Assembly: GCF_001425175.1 (NCBI RefSeq)
Contig: NZ_LMDV01000001.1
Location: forward strand, 1,075,454 to 1,139,453
From: Nocardioides sp. Root1257
GTDB lineage: Bacteria > Actinomycetota > Actinomycetes > Propionibacteriales > Nocardioidaceae
Reading direction: 5' to 3'
Length of the DNA stretch: 64,000 bases
The position numbers were made by a program, and so were the translations under genes. The notes below the pieces were generated by a model, which saw only the letters and a list, made by a program, of their open reading frames with translations, searched no databases and was not told the origin of the DNA. Positions 31,696 to 40,329 of the stretch are shown here, one piece after another (position 1 is the first letter of the stretch; each line of letters begins with the position of its first letter).

Positions 31696-32672
31696 GCCGA
31701 CTCCCAGGTGAGCAGGCCGTGCACGAAGTGGGTGGTCGTGTCGCCACGGAAGAGCTGCCACACGACGGCCAGGTCGCGGGTGTCGGCGTCGATGAGGACC
31801 TCGCGGCCCTTGATCTTCTCGACGCCACGGGCGTCCGCGCCGACGAGGTGTTGGCTGGTGAAGAGCGCCCGGCCGTACGACGTGGCGTTGCCGAAGACCT
31901 CGGGCCCCTCGTACTGGGTCCGGGCACCGTCGCGGACCCGCTCGAAGGCATAGCTGCGCTCGAGGGCGCCGGTCCAGGTGACCTGCTGGTGCGCGCGTCG
32001 CAGCGAGAGCGGTGTGTGCTCGATGCGCACCTCCACCTCGCCGAGCGAGCTCTGGTCGGCGGCGTTGACGAAGAGGCTCCCGGTCCAGGCACCCCGCTCC
32101 TTGGTGGGCAGCACCTGCGGCACCGCGCCGCGGCGGGTCTCGAGCGCGATCCAGTCCTTGACCAGCTGCTGGGTCTCGGGGTTGGTCTCGTGGTCGAAGG
32201 TGCGCGTGTAGATGCCGTTGAAGACCGCGCACACGGCCCAGCCGTCGTGCAGCACCGACGAGTAGACCTGGGTGTTGCCGTCGGGCAGCACCTGGTTCCA
32301 GGTGCGCAGGTCGGCCTGCCAGCCCGGCGAGTAGTAGTGGGCGTCCACGAAGAGGCCGTAGGGCTGGCCGGTGCCGTAGAAGTCCGGGCCGCAGTAGACG
32401 CGGTTCTCGTCGGAGTCGACGATGCCGAAGTCGAACTGCGCGCCGAGCTCGAAGCGGTTGCGCAGCGGGCCGCTGGCGTCGAGCTTGGTGTTCATCCAGT
32501 AGCGGGCGACGCCGTCCTCGATGACGCTGGCGCGGTCCACCCGCTCGAAGCCGACGTGGTTGCCGACCGCGTCGAAGAGCCCCGGCGTGCCGTGCCACTC
32601 CCCCTCGATGCGCTTCTGCCACTCACTCGTCTCGGCGGCAGTGGTCTCGGTGGTCTCCTGCACGGCGGTCAT
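31692..32672 (-). CDS. Beta-barrel (lipocalin-like?) protein of unknown function
   Basis: A 326-residue cytoplasmic-looking protein rich in beta strands with two similar halves: each contains a fluorescent-protein/lipocalin-like series of short strands (e.g. EWHGTPGLFDAVG at the front, HDGWAVCAVFNGIYTRTF mid-chain, LIDADTRDLAVVWQLF near the end). It could relate to the DUF3598/CpcS-like bilin-lyase lipocalin group, but I am not sure. Overlaps of 4 bp join it to the SDR and to the RCCR/bilin-reductase-like gene. A pigment-binding carrier or lyase is plausible; not shown. Confidence 0.6.
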   Translation of the reverse strand: MTAVQETTETTAAETSEWQKRIEGEWHGTPGLFDAVGNHVGFERVDRASVIEDGVARYWMNTKLDASGPLRNRFELGAQFDFGIVDSDENRVYCGPDFYGTGQPYGLFVDAHYYSPGWQADLRTWNQVLPDGNTQVYSSVLHDGWAVCAVFNGIYTRTFDHETNPETQQLVKDWIALETRRGAVPQVLPTKERGAWTGSLFVNAADQSSLGEVEVRIEHTPLSLRRAHQQVTWTGALERSYAFERVRDGARTQYEGPEVFGNATSYGRALFTSQHLVGADARGVEKIKGREVLIDADTRDLAVVWQLFRGDTTTHFVHGLLTWESA

Positions 32673-33427
32673 GCGGACACCGCACCGATGCTGTTGTCGA
32701 GCAGCAGGCCGCGCACGGCCTCGGTCTGCTCGTGACCGATCAGCCGCTCGACCTGCGCCCAGACCTTGTCGACGTCGGGGCTGAAGACGTTGGCACGGTT
32801 GCGGGCGTCGCGCGCGGCGAGGTCGGTGTCGGCGACGTCGGCGACGACCTCGGCCGGGACGCCGGCCTCGACCAGGCTGAACCAGTGGTCGAGGTAGGCC
32901 TTCACGGCGTCGCTGATGCCACGGAACGCCTCGTCCTCGGCGCGGTGCACGAGCATCCAGGGCGACATCATCGCGAACTGCCGCGGGCCGATCGCGGTCT
33001 TCATCAGGCCGGGCCGCGACTCGACCTCCTCGTACGTCGCGTCGAGCGGTGTGTGCGCCCAGTCGAGGTAGGGCAGGTGGGTGCCGAGGTCGACGCGCGG
33101 GATCAGGTCGAGGTGGAAGGCGTAGGTGCCCTGCCCCTGGACCGAGTCGAGCGTGAAGTGCGGGATCGCCACGTCGGCCGGGCAGAACGCGAACACCATG
33201 TGGCTGTCCAGGCCGATCTGCGGGACCGCGAGCCCGACGTACACGACCTTCGCGATCGCGTCGCCGGTGAAGACGCGGGCCTCACCGACCGGCGCCTGAC
33301 CGCCCGGGAACGCCGACGACACCAGCTCGAGGAAGGGGCCGCCGTCGGCACCGGTGACCTCGGTCAGGCCGCCACGCTCGACGATCTCGTCCAGCGTGCC
33401 GTGGCACAGGGAAGCGGGCAGGCTCAT
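32669..33427 (-). CDS. RCCR / ferredoxin-dependent bilin reductase-like protein
   Basis: A 252-residue protein. Key segments are IPHFTLD (88-94), HLDLIPRVDL (105-114), then HLPYLDW and SPWML (155-159), matching the strand-PPR-DL-Y...SP order of RCCR and bilin reductases and of the two larger paralogues here. Unlike them it has Asp94 at the position where the plant RCCR has its catalytic Glu, so it is the best candidate for an active reductase. It is encoded directly after the Rieske oxygenase (ATGA overlap), mirroring the order of the plant reactions (oxygenase, then RCCR). Confidence 0.62.
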   Translation of the reverse strand: MSLPASLCHGTLDEIVERGGLTEVTGADGGPFLELVSSAFPGGQAPVGEARVFTGDAIAKVVYVGLAVPQIGLDSHMVFAFCPADVAIPHFTLDSVQGQGTYAFHLDLIPRVDLGTHLPYLDWAHTPLDATYEEVESRPGLMKTAIGPRQFAMMSPWMLVHRAEDEAFRGISDAVKAYLDHWFSLVEAGVPAEVVADVADTDLAARDARNRANVFSPDVDKVWAQVERLIGHEQTEAVRGLLLDNSIGAVSA

Positions 33428-34653
33428 GCCTTGATCTCCTCGATCGTCGAGTCGGGGTGGGAGAGGGAGTCGGTGCGCGGCACGTCACCGCGCTTGGCCC
33501 GGTCGGCGTTGCCGGAAAGGATCTCCCGGCTGCGGACCTCCTTGAAGTTCCACGCGCTCGCGAGCTCGGGCACCTCCTTGCGGACCGGCGACGGGATGAC
33601 CCGCTGCTCGACCCGGGCCGGGCCCTCGCCGACGATGGTGTTGCCCTCGACGCTCCAGCCGGCCTCGATCAGCTCCTGCCGGCGCCGGCGGTAGAGCACG
33701 GCGTTGTAGTCGCTCTTGACGTGCAGCTCGTCGGACAGGTCGAAGGGCAGCAGCTCCGGGCGCACGGTGTCGACGACGACCTGGTCCTCGTACAGCACCT
33801 TGAACACGCGGCGACGCGCGTCGCCGTCGGCCCACTTGCCCTTGAAGAACGTGCGCAGCGCCACGAACTTGACGAGAGTCGTCTCCTCGTCGATCGGGAT
33901 GTTGACGTCGAAGATCTTGAGCTGGCCCATCGGCGTCTTCACGTCGAGGAGCAGCAGGTTGGGCAGCCACCACGTCGTCGAGACCGGGACCGGCGGGCGC
34001 GACATCAGGTCCTTGGTCTTGTTGGGGTTGAGCATTCCCCAGATGCCCTTGGAGTTCGGCGGGTTCAGGACCACCGACACCTTGCAGTGCCAGGGCGAGC
34101 TCTCGATCTCGAACTCGGGCACCTCCGGCTTCTCCTTGTTGCCGAAGACGCCGCCGTGCACGAACGGCGTGTGCGAGACGTCGACGCCGTTCTCGAGGAT
34201 CCGCTCGTAGTTCGACTTCCAGAGGAACTCGCCGGTGACGGCGCGGTACTCCTCGGTGTTGTCGATGTCGGACCAGTCCGGGATCGGCGGTCGCTCCTCC
34301 TCGGGCAGGTCACCGAGGTAGACCCACACGAACATGTACTTCTCCTGCACCGGGTAGGAGTCGATGCGGGCCTTGCGCGGGATGCCCTTGTCGGGGTGCG
34401 CGGGGATCTTCTGCACCTCGCCGTTCGGCTTGTACTCCCAGCCGTGGTACGGACAGACGATGCAGTCGCCCTTGACCTCGCCGCCGGAGAGCGCAGCACC
34501 GCGGTGCACGCAGAGGTCCGACATGGCGACGACCGAGTTGTCGCTGGTCTTGCGGTAGAGCACCAGCTGCTGGCCGAGGATCTTGACCTTCTTCGGCTTG
34601 CCGGCCACGACGTCGGAGCTGAACTCGACGGCGTACCAGAAGTTCTTGAACAT
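33424..34653 (-). CDS. Rieske non-heme iron oxygenase, pheophorbide a oxygenase-like layout
   Basis: A 409-residue oxygenase. The Rieske [2Fe-2S] ligands are Cys48, His50, Cys67 and His70. The catalytic iron site shows ENGVDVSH..FVH with bridging Asp158 and ligands His161 and His166. The DxSHxPFxH form is that of pheophorbide a oxygenase, TIC55 and vanillate demethylase-type enzymes, which use a separate reductase. No transmembrane segment is seen. ATG 34653 follows AGGAGA. No dedicated ferredoxin or reductase gene lies beside it. Neighbours are an RCCR-like gene and a chlorophyllase-like hydrolase, so cleavage of a tetrapyrrole macrocycle or hydroxylation of a pigment is the favoured idea. 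Confidence 0.85.
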   Translation of the reverse strand: MFKNFWYAVEFSSDVVAGKPKKVKILGQQLVLYRKTSDNSVVAMSDLCVHRGAALSGGEVKGDCIVCPYHGWEYKPNGEVQKIPAHPDKGIPRKARIDSYPVQEKYMFVWVYLGDLPEEERPPIPDWSDIDNTEEYRAVTGEFLWKSNYERILENGVDVSHTPFVHGGVFGNKEKPEVPEFEIESSPWHCKVSVVLNPPNSKGIWGMLNPNKTKDLMSRPPVPVSTTWWLPNLLLLDVKTPMGQLKIFDVNIPIDEETTLVKFVALRTFFKGKWADGDARRRVFKVLYEDQVVVDTVRPELLPFDLSDELHVKSDYNAVLYRRRRQELIEAGWSVEGNTIVGEGPARVEQRVIPSPVRKEVPELASAWNFKEVRSREILSGNADRAKRGDVPRTDSLSHPDSTIEEIKA

Positions 34654-34662
34654 CGGGGTCTC

Positions 34663-35646
34663 CTACCTTCGGCGGATGCCGGCGAACTCGGGACGGGGGT
34701 GGTCGGCGAGCTCCTCGAGCTCGGCCTTGGCGTCCGCCGACCCGTGCAGGTGGGCGGACAGGAACGTGGCGACGAGGTCGCCGAGCACCTCGCGGAGCCG
34801 GTCGTGGTCGGCGTCGGTGGGGGTCTCGAGGAAGCCGCGGGCGGTCGAGGGGTCCTCGGGGTACGACGCGAGCATGTGCCCCGCGCCCTCGAGGTGGACC
34901 AGCCAGGACTCGGTCGTCTCCGGCAGCGCCTCGCGCCAGGTGCGCTCGATCGGGTCGTGGCCGGCAGCGCCCGGCTGCTCGCCGTACCGGATCGCACTGG
35001 CGGCGACGACGCCGTCGTGGGTGCCGGCGACGATCAGCGTCGGCGCCTCGACGGGTGCCGGGAGCAGCGTGTTGGGCGGGTAGCCGATCATCTGCGAGGC
35101 CATCGTGTGGCCGCCGTACGAGACGACCGCGCGCACCTGCGGGAACCACGCCGGTCGGGCGGACTGCAGGATCACGGTGCCACCGGCCGAGTGGCCGAAC
35201 AGGCCGACCTTGTCGAGGTCGAGGAGCCCGGCGAGCTGGCCGGCCTCGTTGAGGCCGGCGACCGCCTCGAGCACCGGGCCGAGCGCGGGGGTGGTCGGGC
35301 GCTCGCCGTAGTGCTCGGGTCCGGCGGCGACGATGTCGACGCCCGGCGTCAGTCCGTGCTCGCCGGGGAACAGCTGGCCGACCCAGTCGTAGCCCACGAC
35401 GACGAAGCCCGCCTCGACCAGCCGGAAGGCCAGCCAGCGGTAGGCGTCCGCCGGGCAGTTGACGCCGGAGACCAGCACCACGACCGGGTACGGCGCACCC
35501 GCGGGGTCGACGGCCAGGCGGCCGCTCATCCGCTCGACGTCGTCGCGTGCCGCGAGCGCGGGGTAGCGCACGGTGACGTGGGCGGTGTCGTACGGCGCCT
35601 CCGCGCCGGGGATGCGGACCGCCGTACGCAGGCTGCGGACCAGCAT
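34663..35646 (-). CDS. Alpha/beta hydrolase, chlorophyllase-like
   Basis: A 327-residue alpha/beta hydrolase. The strand-oxyanion region is PYPVVVLVSGVN, then FVVVGYDW, then the nucleophile elbow GLFGHSAGG (Ser153). Plant chlorophyllase has PVLFLHGF, FIVVAPQ and GHSRGG in the same order, so it is chlorophyllase/dienelactone-hydrolase-like. A THDG Asp region and a C-terminal GAGHML His complete the triad. It lies between the RCCR-like and Rieske genes. Ester cleavage, such as removal of phytol or a methyl ester, is inferred. Confidence 0.78.
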   Translation of the reverse strand: MLVRSLRTAVRIPGAEAPYDTAHVTVRYPALAARDDVERMSGRLAVDPAGAPYPVVVLVSGVNCPADAYRWLAFRLVEAGFVVVGYDWVGQLFPGEHGLTPGVDIVAAGPEHYGERPTTPALGPVLEAVAGLNEAGQLAGLLDLDKVGLFGHSAGGTVILQSARPAWFPQVRAVVSYGGHTMASQMIGYPPNTLLPAPVEAPTLIVAGTHDGVVAASAIRYGEQPGAAGHDPIERTWREALPETTESWLVHLEGAGHMLASYPEDPSTARGFLETPTDADHDRLREVLGDLVATFLSAHLHGSADAKAELEELADHPRPEFAGIRRR

Positions 35647-36461
35647 CAGGCCTGCTCGTGGGGACGAGGCAGCTGACGGTCGCCGCCCCACAGGGCGCGG
35701 ACCAGCGTGTTGGTGAGCTCCTTGCCGAAGAAGCGGTCGCCCATCTCGTTGGCAGGGTCGCGGTCGGCGATGTTGCGCCGGGTCGCGAGGTCGTCGGCGG
35801 CCAGCGCGTCCTGCTCCTCGACCGGCACCCGCTCGGCCTCGTCGACCCACGAGAGCCAGCGGTCGAGGTGGTCGGTGGCGAGCTTGGCGACGACGTCGGT
35901 GGTGCGGCTGTCGGTCGGCGCGGTGTAGGCGTGCGCCATCGGCGAGAGGCTGGCGCGCACGAAGCCGCTGCGGCTGACGAACGGGGCGAGGAAGTCGTTC
36001 TCCTGCTGCACCTGCTCCCACTCCGCGTTGAGCGGGCCGTAGTAGCGGTCGAAGGAGTCGGTGTCCGTCAGCAGGTTGGTGCGCGGCACCGAGTCGACGA
36101 AGATCCAGGCCTGCGGGAACGCCCCGAGGGCCAGGCCGAAGTGCGGCACCTTCACCTGCGGACCGAGCCAGATGGTCAGGTGGATGTTGGCGAACCCGAG
36201 CGTCGCGTTCTGCATGTGCGAGTGGACCAGCCAGTCGACCTCGGGGCCGGCGTAGCCGCGGATCCGCCCGGTCGGGCCGCCGTTCTCGCCGCCGAAGCTC
36301 TCGAGCACGTCCGTCGAGGGGTCGCGGGTGAGCTCGAACCGGTCGGCGACCTTGGCCATGAGGCCGTCGACCAGCTCCATCCAGACGCCGAAGATCTCGG
36401 TGATGTCGGTCGGCGGCGCCTCGTCGTAGAACTCGCGCACCGACTTCAGGGTCTGGCTCAT
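35646..36461 (-). CDS. RCCR-like protein (red chlorophyll catabolite reductase family)
   Basis: A 271-residue protein and first gene of the eight-gene operon. It contains VDWLVHS (75-81), KVPHFGLA (104-111), DSVPRTNL (123-130), FDRYY (137-141), VRASLSP (168-174) and DPANEM..RFF (235-245), the ordered pattern I recall from plant RCCR (NAPNFLIE, DLPPRKDL, FYED, IRSVVSP). The Glu position of the plant enzyme is Ala111 here. ATG 36461 is chosen for the AGGAG upstream; a longer frame to 36548 crosses the operator. It is clearly paralogous to 11120-11947. Confidence 0.68.
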   Translation of the reverse strand: MSQTLKSVREFYDEAPPTDITEIFGVWMELVDGLMAKVADRFELTRDPSTDVLESFGGENGGPTGRIRGYAGPEVDWLVHSHMQNATLGFANIHLTIWLGPQVKVPHFGLALGAFPQAWIFVDSVPRTNLLTDTDSFDRYYGPLNAEWEQVQQENDFLAPFVSRSGFVRASLSPMAHAYTAPTDSRTTDVVAKLATDHLDRWLSWVDEAERVPVEEQDALAADDLATRRNIADRDPANEMGDRFFGKELTNTLVRALWGGDRQLPRPHEQA

Positions 36462-36516
36462 CGTGCTCCTCACACTGCTCCGTGGCGCCGTCGCGGCCTC
36501 GGTGGACGAGACGACT

Positions 36517-36528
36517 ATATATGATCTA
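36517..36528 (+). promoter_or_regulatory. Candidate operator, site E, upstream of the RCCR/Rieske operon
   Basis: Reads ATATATGATCTA, identical to site G and to site B inverted. It lies about 56 bases upstream of the operon's first start at 36461, a likely promoter region. Confidence 0.6.
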
Positions 36529-36694
36529 TCACGCGTTGCGAGGGGCAATCTCGCGGGTGTTCGGTCGGCTTCTCGCCGTCATTTCGCACAATGGTGCGTC
36601 ATCGCGGCGGAGTCGGCACGAAAGTCCCGAAACCGTGTCCGAACCGAGGCCCCCAGCCGGCGCTGCGGTGGGTGTCGGACTCCGGAGCGTTCGC

Positions 36695-36739
36695 GGTTGC
36701 ACGCACGTGCGTGCAGGGTGAACGCACGTGCGTGCAACC
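36695..36739 (-). terminator. Perfect 17-base hairpin after the second oxygenase operon
   Basis: Two perfectly complementary 17-base arms (each containing CGCACGTGCG) flank 11 bases, beginning 14 bases past the aldehyde dehydrogenase stop at 36753. No U-tract follows. It probably ends the operon that starts at 44445; a repressor site is an alternative because the arms are themselves palindromic. Confidence 0.6.
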
Positions 36740-36752
36740 CGGCGAGCGACCC

Positions 36753-38204
36753 TCAGGAGCCGGGGTAGGCCGCGGCACCCAGCCCCGCTCCCCCGGCCCG
36801 GAAGGCGCCGGGGGCGTGCACGACGCAGGGCTGGGTGTGCTCGAGGACGCCCTCGTCGCCGTACTCGCGGCCCCAGCCGGACCGCTTCACCCCACCGAAC
36901 GGAGCCCGCAGCGACATGCCGGTGCGGTTGTGGGTGTTCACGAACGTGAAGCCCGCGTCGAGGCGAGTGGCGACGGCGAAGGCGCGCTCCTCGTCGGCCG
37001 ACCACACCGATGCGGCCAGCCCGAGGTCCCCGGCGTTGGCCCGCGCGACCGCCTCGTCGAGCGAGTCGTAGGCGAGCAGCGGGACCGCCGGGCCGAACTG
37101 CTCCTCGGCGACCAGCGCGTCGCGGTCGGTCGCGCCGAGGACCAGGGTCGGCAGCAGGTAGTGCCCACGGCTCAGGTCCGCGTCGGGGTCGACGGTGCCG
37201 AGCACGAACGACTCGGCACCGCGGTCGACCGCCGCCTCGACCATCCCGCGCACCCGCACGGCGGACGCCGAGGTGACGACCGGACCGACGGTCGCGCCCG
37301 CGTTCAGCGGGTCGCCGAGCCGCAGCACGCGCTCGGCGGCGGCCCGGTAGGCGTCGACGACCTCGTCGTGCCGACGACGCGGGACGAGGAGTCGCTTGAC
37401 CGCCATGCAGACCTGGCCGGAGGTCGCGAAGGTCGCCATCACCAGGCGGTCCATCGCCTCCGGGCCGAGGTCGGCGTCGTCGAGCAGCAGCGCCGCGTCG
37501 TTGCCACCGAGCTCCATCAGGCTCGGGGTCAGGCTCTGCCCGGCGAGGGCGGCGATGGCCCGGCCGGCCCGCTCGCCACCGGTGAAGGCGACCCGGTCGA
37601 CGCCCGGGTGCCCGACCAGCGCGGTGGCCGTCCCGGCGTCGCCCTGCACGGTCTGCACGACCCCGTCGGGCGCGTCGACGCCGAGCAGCTCGACCACCCG
37701 GGCGATCGCGAACGGCGCCAGCGGTGAGGGCTTGACGATCACGGCGTTGCCGGAGACCAGCGCGGGGCCGAGCTTGAGGACGGCGAGGATGACGGGCGCG
37801 TTCCACGGGGTGACGGCCGCGACCACGCCGTACGGACGACGACGCACGAGCAGCCGCCCGGCCGCGTCGTCGACGACCTGGTCGACGAGCAGCTCCTCGG
37901 CCCGGTCGGCCGACCAGCGCAGCACGGTCACGGCGAAGCCGAGCTCGCCGCGGCAGTCGGGCAGCACCTTGCCGGTCTCGCGCGCCATCAGGACGGCCAG
38001 GTCGTCGAGCTCGGCGGCGATCCGGTCGGCACCCGCGCGCACCGCGGCACAGCGGGCACCCAGGTCGAGCGCCGCCCAGCCGCGCTGCGCGCAGCGTGCC
38101 CGGGCGACCGCGGCGTCGACCGCCGCCGGGTCGGCGGCGACGACGGCGCCGACCAGCTCGTCGGTGCGAGCCGGGTTCTCCCGCTCGATCACTGTGCAGT
38201 TCAC
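36753..38204 (-). CDS. Aldehyde dehydrogenase family protein
   Basis: A 483-residue NAD(P)-dependent aldehyde dehydrogenase. The TPWNAP segment, the ELGGND segment and the catalytic Cys in SGQVC are present. GTG 38204 overlaps the FAD-monooxygenase stop as GTGA. It is the last gene of the six-gene operon and would oxidise an aldehyde made by the monooxygenases or lyase. Substrate unknown. Confidence 0.88.
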   Translation of the reverse strand: MNCTVIERENPARTDELVGAVVAADPAAVDAAVARARCAQRGWAALDLGARCAAVRAGADRIAAELDDLAVLMARETGKVLPDCRGELGFAVTVLRWSADRAEELLVDQVVDDAAGRLLVRRRPYGVVAAVTPWNAPVILAVLKLGPALVSGNAVIVKPSPLAPFAIARVVELLGVDAPDGVVQTVQGDAGTATALVGHPGVDRVAFTGGERAGRAIAALAGQSLTPSLMELGGNDAALLLDDADLGPEAMDRLVMATFATSGQVCMAVKRLLVPRRRHDEVVDAYRAAAERVLRLGDPLNAGATVGPVVTSASAVRVRGMVEAAVDRGAESFVLGTVDPDADLSRGHYLLPTLVLGATDRDALVAEEQFGPAVPLLAYDSLDEAVARANAGDLGLAASVWSADEERAFAVATRLDAGFTFVNTHNRTGMSLRAPFGGVKRSGWGREYGDEGVLEHTQPCVVHAPGAFRAGGAGLGAAAYPGS

Positions 38205-39436
38205 CGGGGCGCCCGCACGCCGACCATGTCGACGACCAAGCCGTCGCGCAGCGAGTTGATCATCGACGTGTTGAGCAGGTGCTTGCGCATCCGCTCGCGG
38301 TCGGCGGCCAACGCGCGCAGCTCGTCGTGGTAGGCCCGGATCGCCTCGGGGTCGTCCTGGCGGAGCTTCTCCCAGTTGTCGTGGGTGATCGTCTTGACGT
38401 AGGACAGCGCGACCTGGCGCCGCGCCTCGCACGCCTCGTCGAGCTTCTCGAGGTTGCCCTCACCGCGGACCAGCGCGAGCAGCGCCGTCGTCTCGACGTA
38501 CGCGTCGTGCAGGCCGCTGTTCATGCCCATCCCGCCGAGCGGGTTGTTGATGTGGGCGGCGTCGCCCATCAGCAGCAGGCGACCGCGGCGGAAGGTGTCG
38601 GCGACGCGCTGGTGGACGCGGTAGAGCGTCGTGTGCAGGACGTCCCAGTCGCGGCCCAGGTCGGCGACGCCGCGCAGCCGCTCCTGCACGCGGGCCGGGT
38701 CGCTCTCGACCTCGTCGGGCGTGCTGGGGTCCGTCGGGAAGAGGATCCGCCAGTGCTCCGGGGTGCGCAGCAGCACCAGCCACTCGGTCGGGTCGAAGAC
38801 GTAGTTGACCGCGGAGATGCCCGGCAGGATCGCCTCCAGGTCCTCGGTGGTCGAGGCGACCAGGAAGCGCTCGGGGTAGGTCATCCCCTCGAACGTGAAG
38901 CCGGCGGTCTGTCGCACCTGGGAGTTGGCACCGTCGGCGCCGAGCACCCAGTCTGCGGTGAAGGTGTCGCCGACTCCCCCTGCTCTCGGGGAGGTGGTCA
39001 CGGTCGCAGTGGTGCCGTCGGTCTCGGCCCGCACCACTCGCTGGTCGAAGTGGACCGTGACGTTGTCCATGCCCTCGAGCACCTCGAGGATGATCGGGGT
39101 CAGCTTCGACTGCTCGAGCTGGACCCGGAACGGGAAGCGGGTGTCGTCGGCGAGCACACCGAGGTCGAGGTCGGCGATCGGGCCCGTACGACGGTCGCGG
39201 TACTGGAAGCCGGTCGAGACGAGCCCCCGCTCCATGAGCGGCTCGAGCACGCCGAGGTCGTCGAGCATCTCCAGGCTCGGCGGGTGGAACGTCGACGCGC
39301 GGGACTCGCCGGCCAGGGACTCCCCCGCCTCCAGGACGGTCACGCGTACGCCGCCGCGCGCCATCAGCAGCGCAGCGGTCATGCCGACGGGTCCGGCGCC
39401 TGCGACCACGACGTGCGTCTTCTCCAGGGCAGTCAT
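38201..39436 (-). CDS. FAD-dependent monooxygenase (PheA/UbiH-type)
   Basis: A 411-residue flavoprotein of the group A aromatic hydroxylase type. It has an N-terminal GAGPVG dinucleotide motif, a central DGANS and a C-terminal GDAAHINNPLGGMGMN, which bind FAD. Start ATG 39436 overlaps the lyase-like stop as ATGA. In this operon it could hydroxylate or open a pyrrole-type ring; enzyme class is clear, substrate is not. Confidence 0.88.
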   Translation of the reverse strand: MTALEKTHVVVAGAGPVGMTAALLMARGGVRVTVLEAGESLAGESRASTFHPPSLEMLDDLGVLEPLMERGLVSTGFQYRDRRTGPIADLDLGVLADDTRFPFRVQLEQSKLTPIILEVLEGMDNVTVHFDQRVVRAETDGTTATVTTSPRAGGVGDTFTADWVLGADGANSQVRQTAGFTFEGMTYPERFLVASTTEDLEAILPGISAVNYVFDPTEWLVLLRTPEHWRILFPTDPSTPDEVESDPARVQERLRGVADLGRDWDVLHTTLYRVHQRVADTFRRGRLLLMGDAAHINNPLGGMGMNSGLHDAYVETTALLALVRGEGNLEKLDEACEARRQVALSYVKTITHDNWEKLRQDDPEAIRAYHDELRALAADRERMRKHLLNTSMINSLRDGLVVDMVGVRAPR

Positions 39437-40329
39437 GCGGGTTCTCCTGCGGCGTACCGCTGCTCGAGGGTCAGCAGGTCGGGCAGCCCGACCAGCGTGG
39501 TGAGGTCGTCCCAACCGAGCCGGTCGACCGGGGCGGCGCCGCCACCGGCCGCGATCGCGGCGTACACGGCGGCCTGCGCGCGGGCCGCGGCGAGCAGGGC
39601 GGAGACCGGGTGGATGACCACCCGGACGCCGAGCTCGCGCAGCGCCGCCAGGTCCAGCGGGGGCTCGTCGCCCGCGGCCTCGGACCGGTTGACGACGAGG
39701 GGCGGGCAGCTGCCCACGGCTCGGGTGACCCCCTCGACCACCTGAGCCAGGTCGGGCAGGCCCGCTCCCTCGACGAACACGGCGTCGGCGCCCGCCTCGG
39801 CGTACGCGACGCACCGCTCGGTGGCCGACGCGACGCCCTCGACGCCGAGGGCGTCGGTGCGGGCGACCACGACGAGACCCTGCTCGATCTCGTGGCTGGC
39901 ATCCACGGCCGCGCGCACCCGCGCCGCCGCCTCGGCCACGTCCACGACGGCCTTGCCGGCGAGGTGGCCGCAGCGCTTCGGCGCGACCTGGTCCTCCAGG
40001 TGGAGGCCGGCGATGCCGGCCGCGGCGTAGGCCCGCGCGGTGGCCCGCGCCTGGAGCGCGTTGCCGTAGCCGGTGTCGGCGTCGGCCAGCAGCGGCAGGC
40101 CGTCCAGCGCCGGGACCACCGACTGCGCGACGCGGACGATGTCGGTGGCGTGCACGAAGCCGAGGTCCGGCAGGCCGAGCGCGACGGCGGAGGCGACCGC
40201 ACCCGACAGGTGTGTACCGGCCACGCCGGCGCGGGCGGCGAGCCGCGCGCTCACCGCGTCGTACACACCGGGCAGGTGCACCAGGTCGGGACCGGTGAGG
40301 AGCGCGCGCAACCGGTCGGGAGCGGTCAT
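39433..40329 (-). CDS. Isocitrate lyase/PEP mutase family, dimethylmalate lyase-like
   Basis: A 298-residue TIM-barrel enzyme of the PEP mutase/isocitrate lyase superfamily. LADADTGYGN (81-90) carries metal-binding Asp83/85, and HLEDQVAPKRCGH (110-122) keeps the family's KRCGH loop with catalytic Cys120. Members include methylisocitrate and 2,3-dimethylmalate lyases; oxaloacetate hydrolase is another possibility. 2,3-Dimethylmalate lyase works on alkylated maleate-derived acids, as expected from pyrrole ring degradation. ATGA overlaps both neighbours. Confidence 0.78.
   Translation of the reverse strand: MTAPDRLRALLTGPDLVHLPGVYDAVSARLAARAGVAGTHLSGAVASAVALGLPDLGFVHATDIVRVAQSVVPALDGLPLLADADTGYGNALQARATARAYAAAGIAGLHLEDQVAPKRCGHLAGKAVVDVAEAAARVRAAVDASHEIEQGLVVVARTDALGVEGVASATERCVAYAEAGADAVFVEGAGLPDLAQVVEGVTRAVGSCPPLVVNRSEAAGDEPPLDLAALRELGVRVVIHPVSALLAAARAQAAVYAAIAAGGGAAPVDRLGWDDLTTLVGLPDLLTLEQRYAAGEPA

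Noticed and set aside
36695-36739. Palindromic repressor site for the RCCR operon
   Set aside because: It sits directly past the aldehyde dehydrogenase stop and far upstream of the next promoter, so a terminator is simpler; kept as an alternative.
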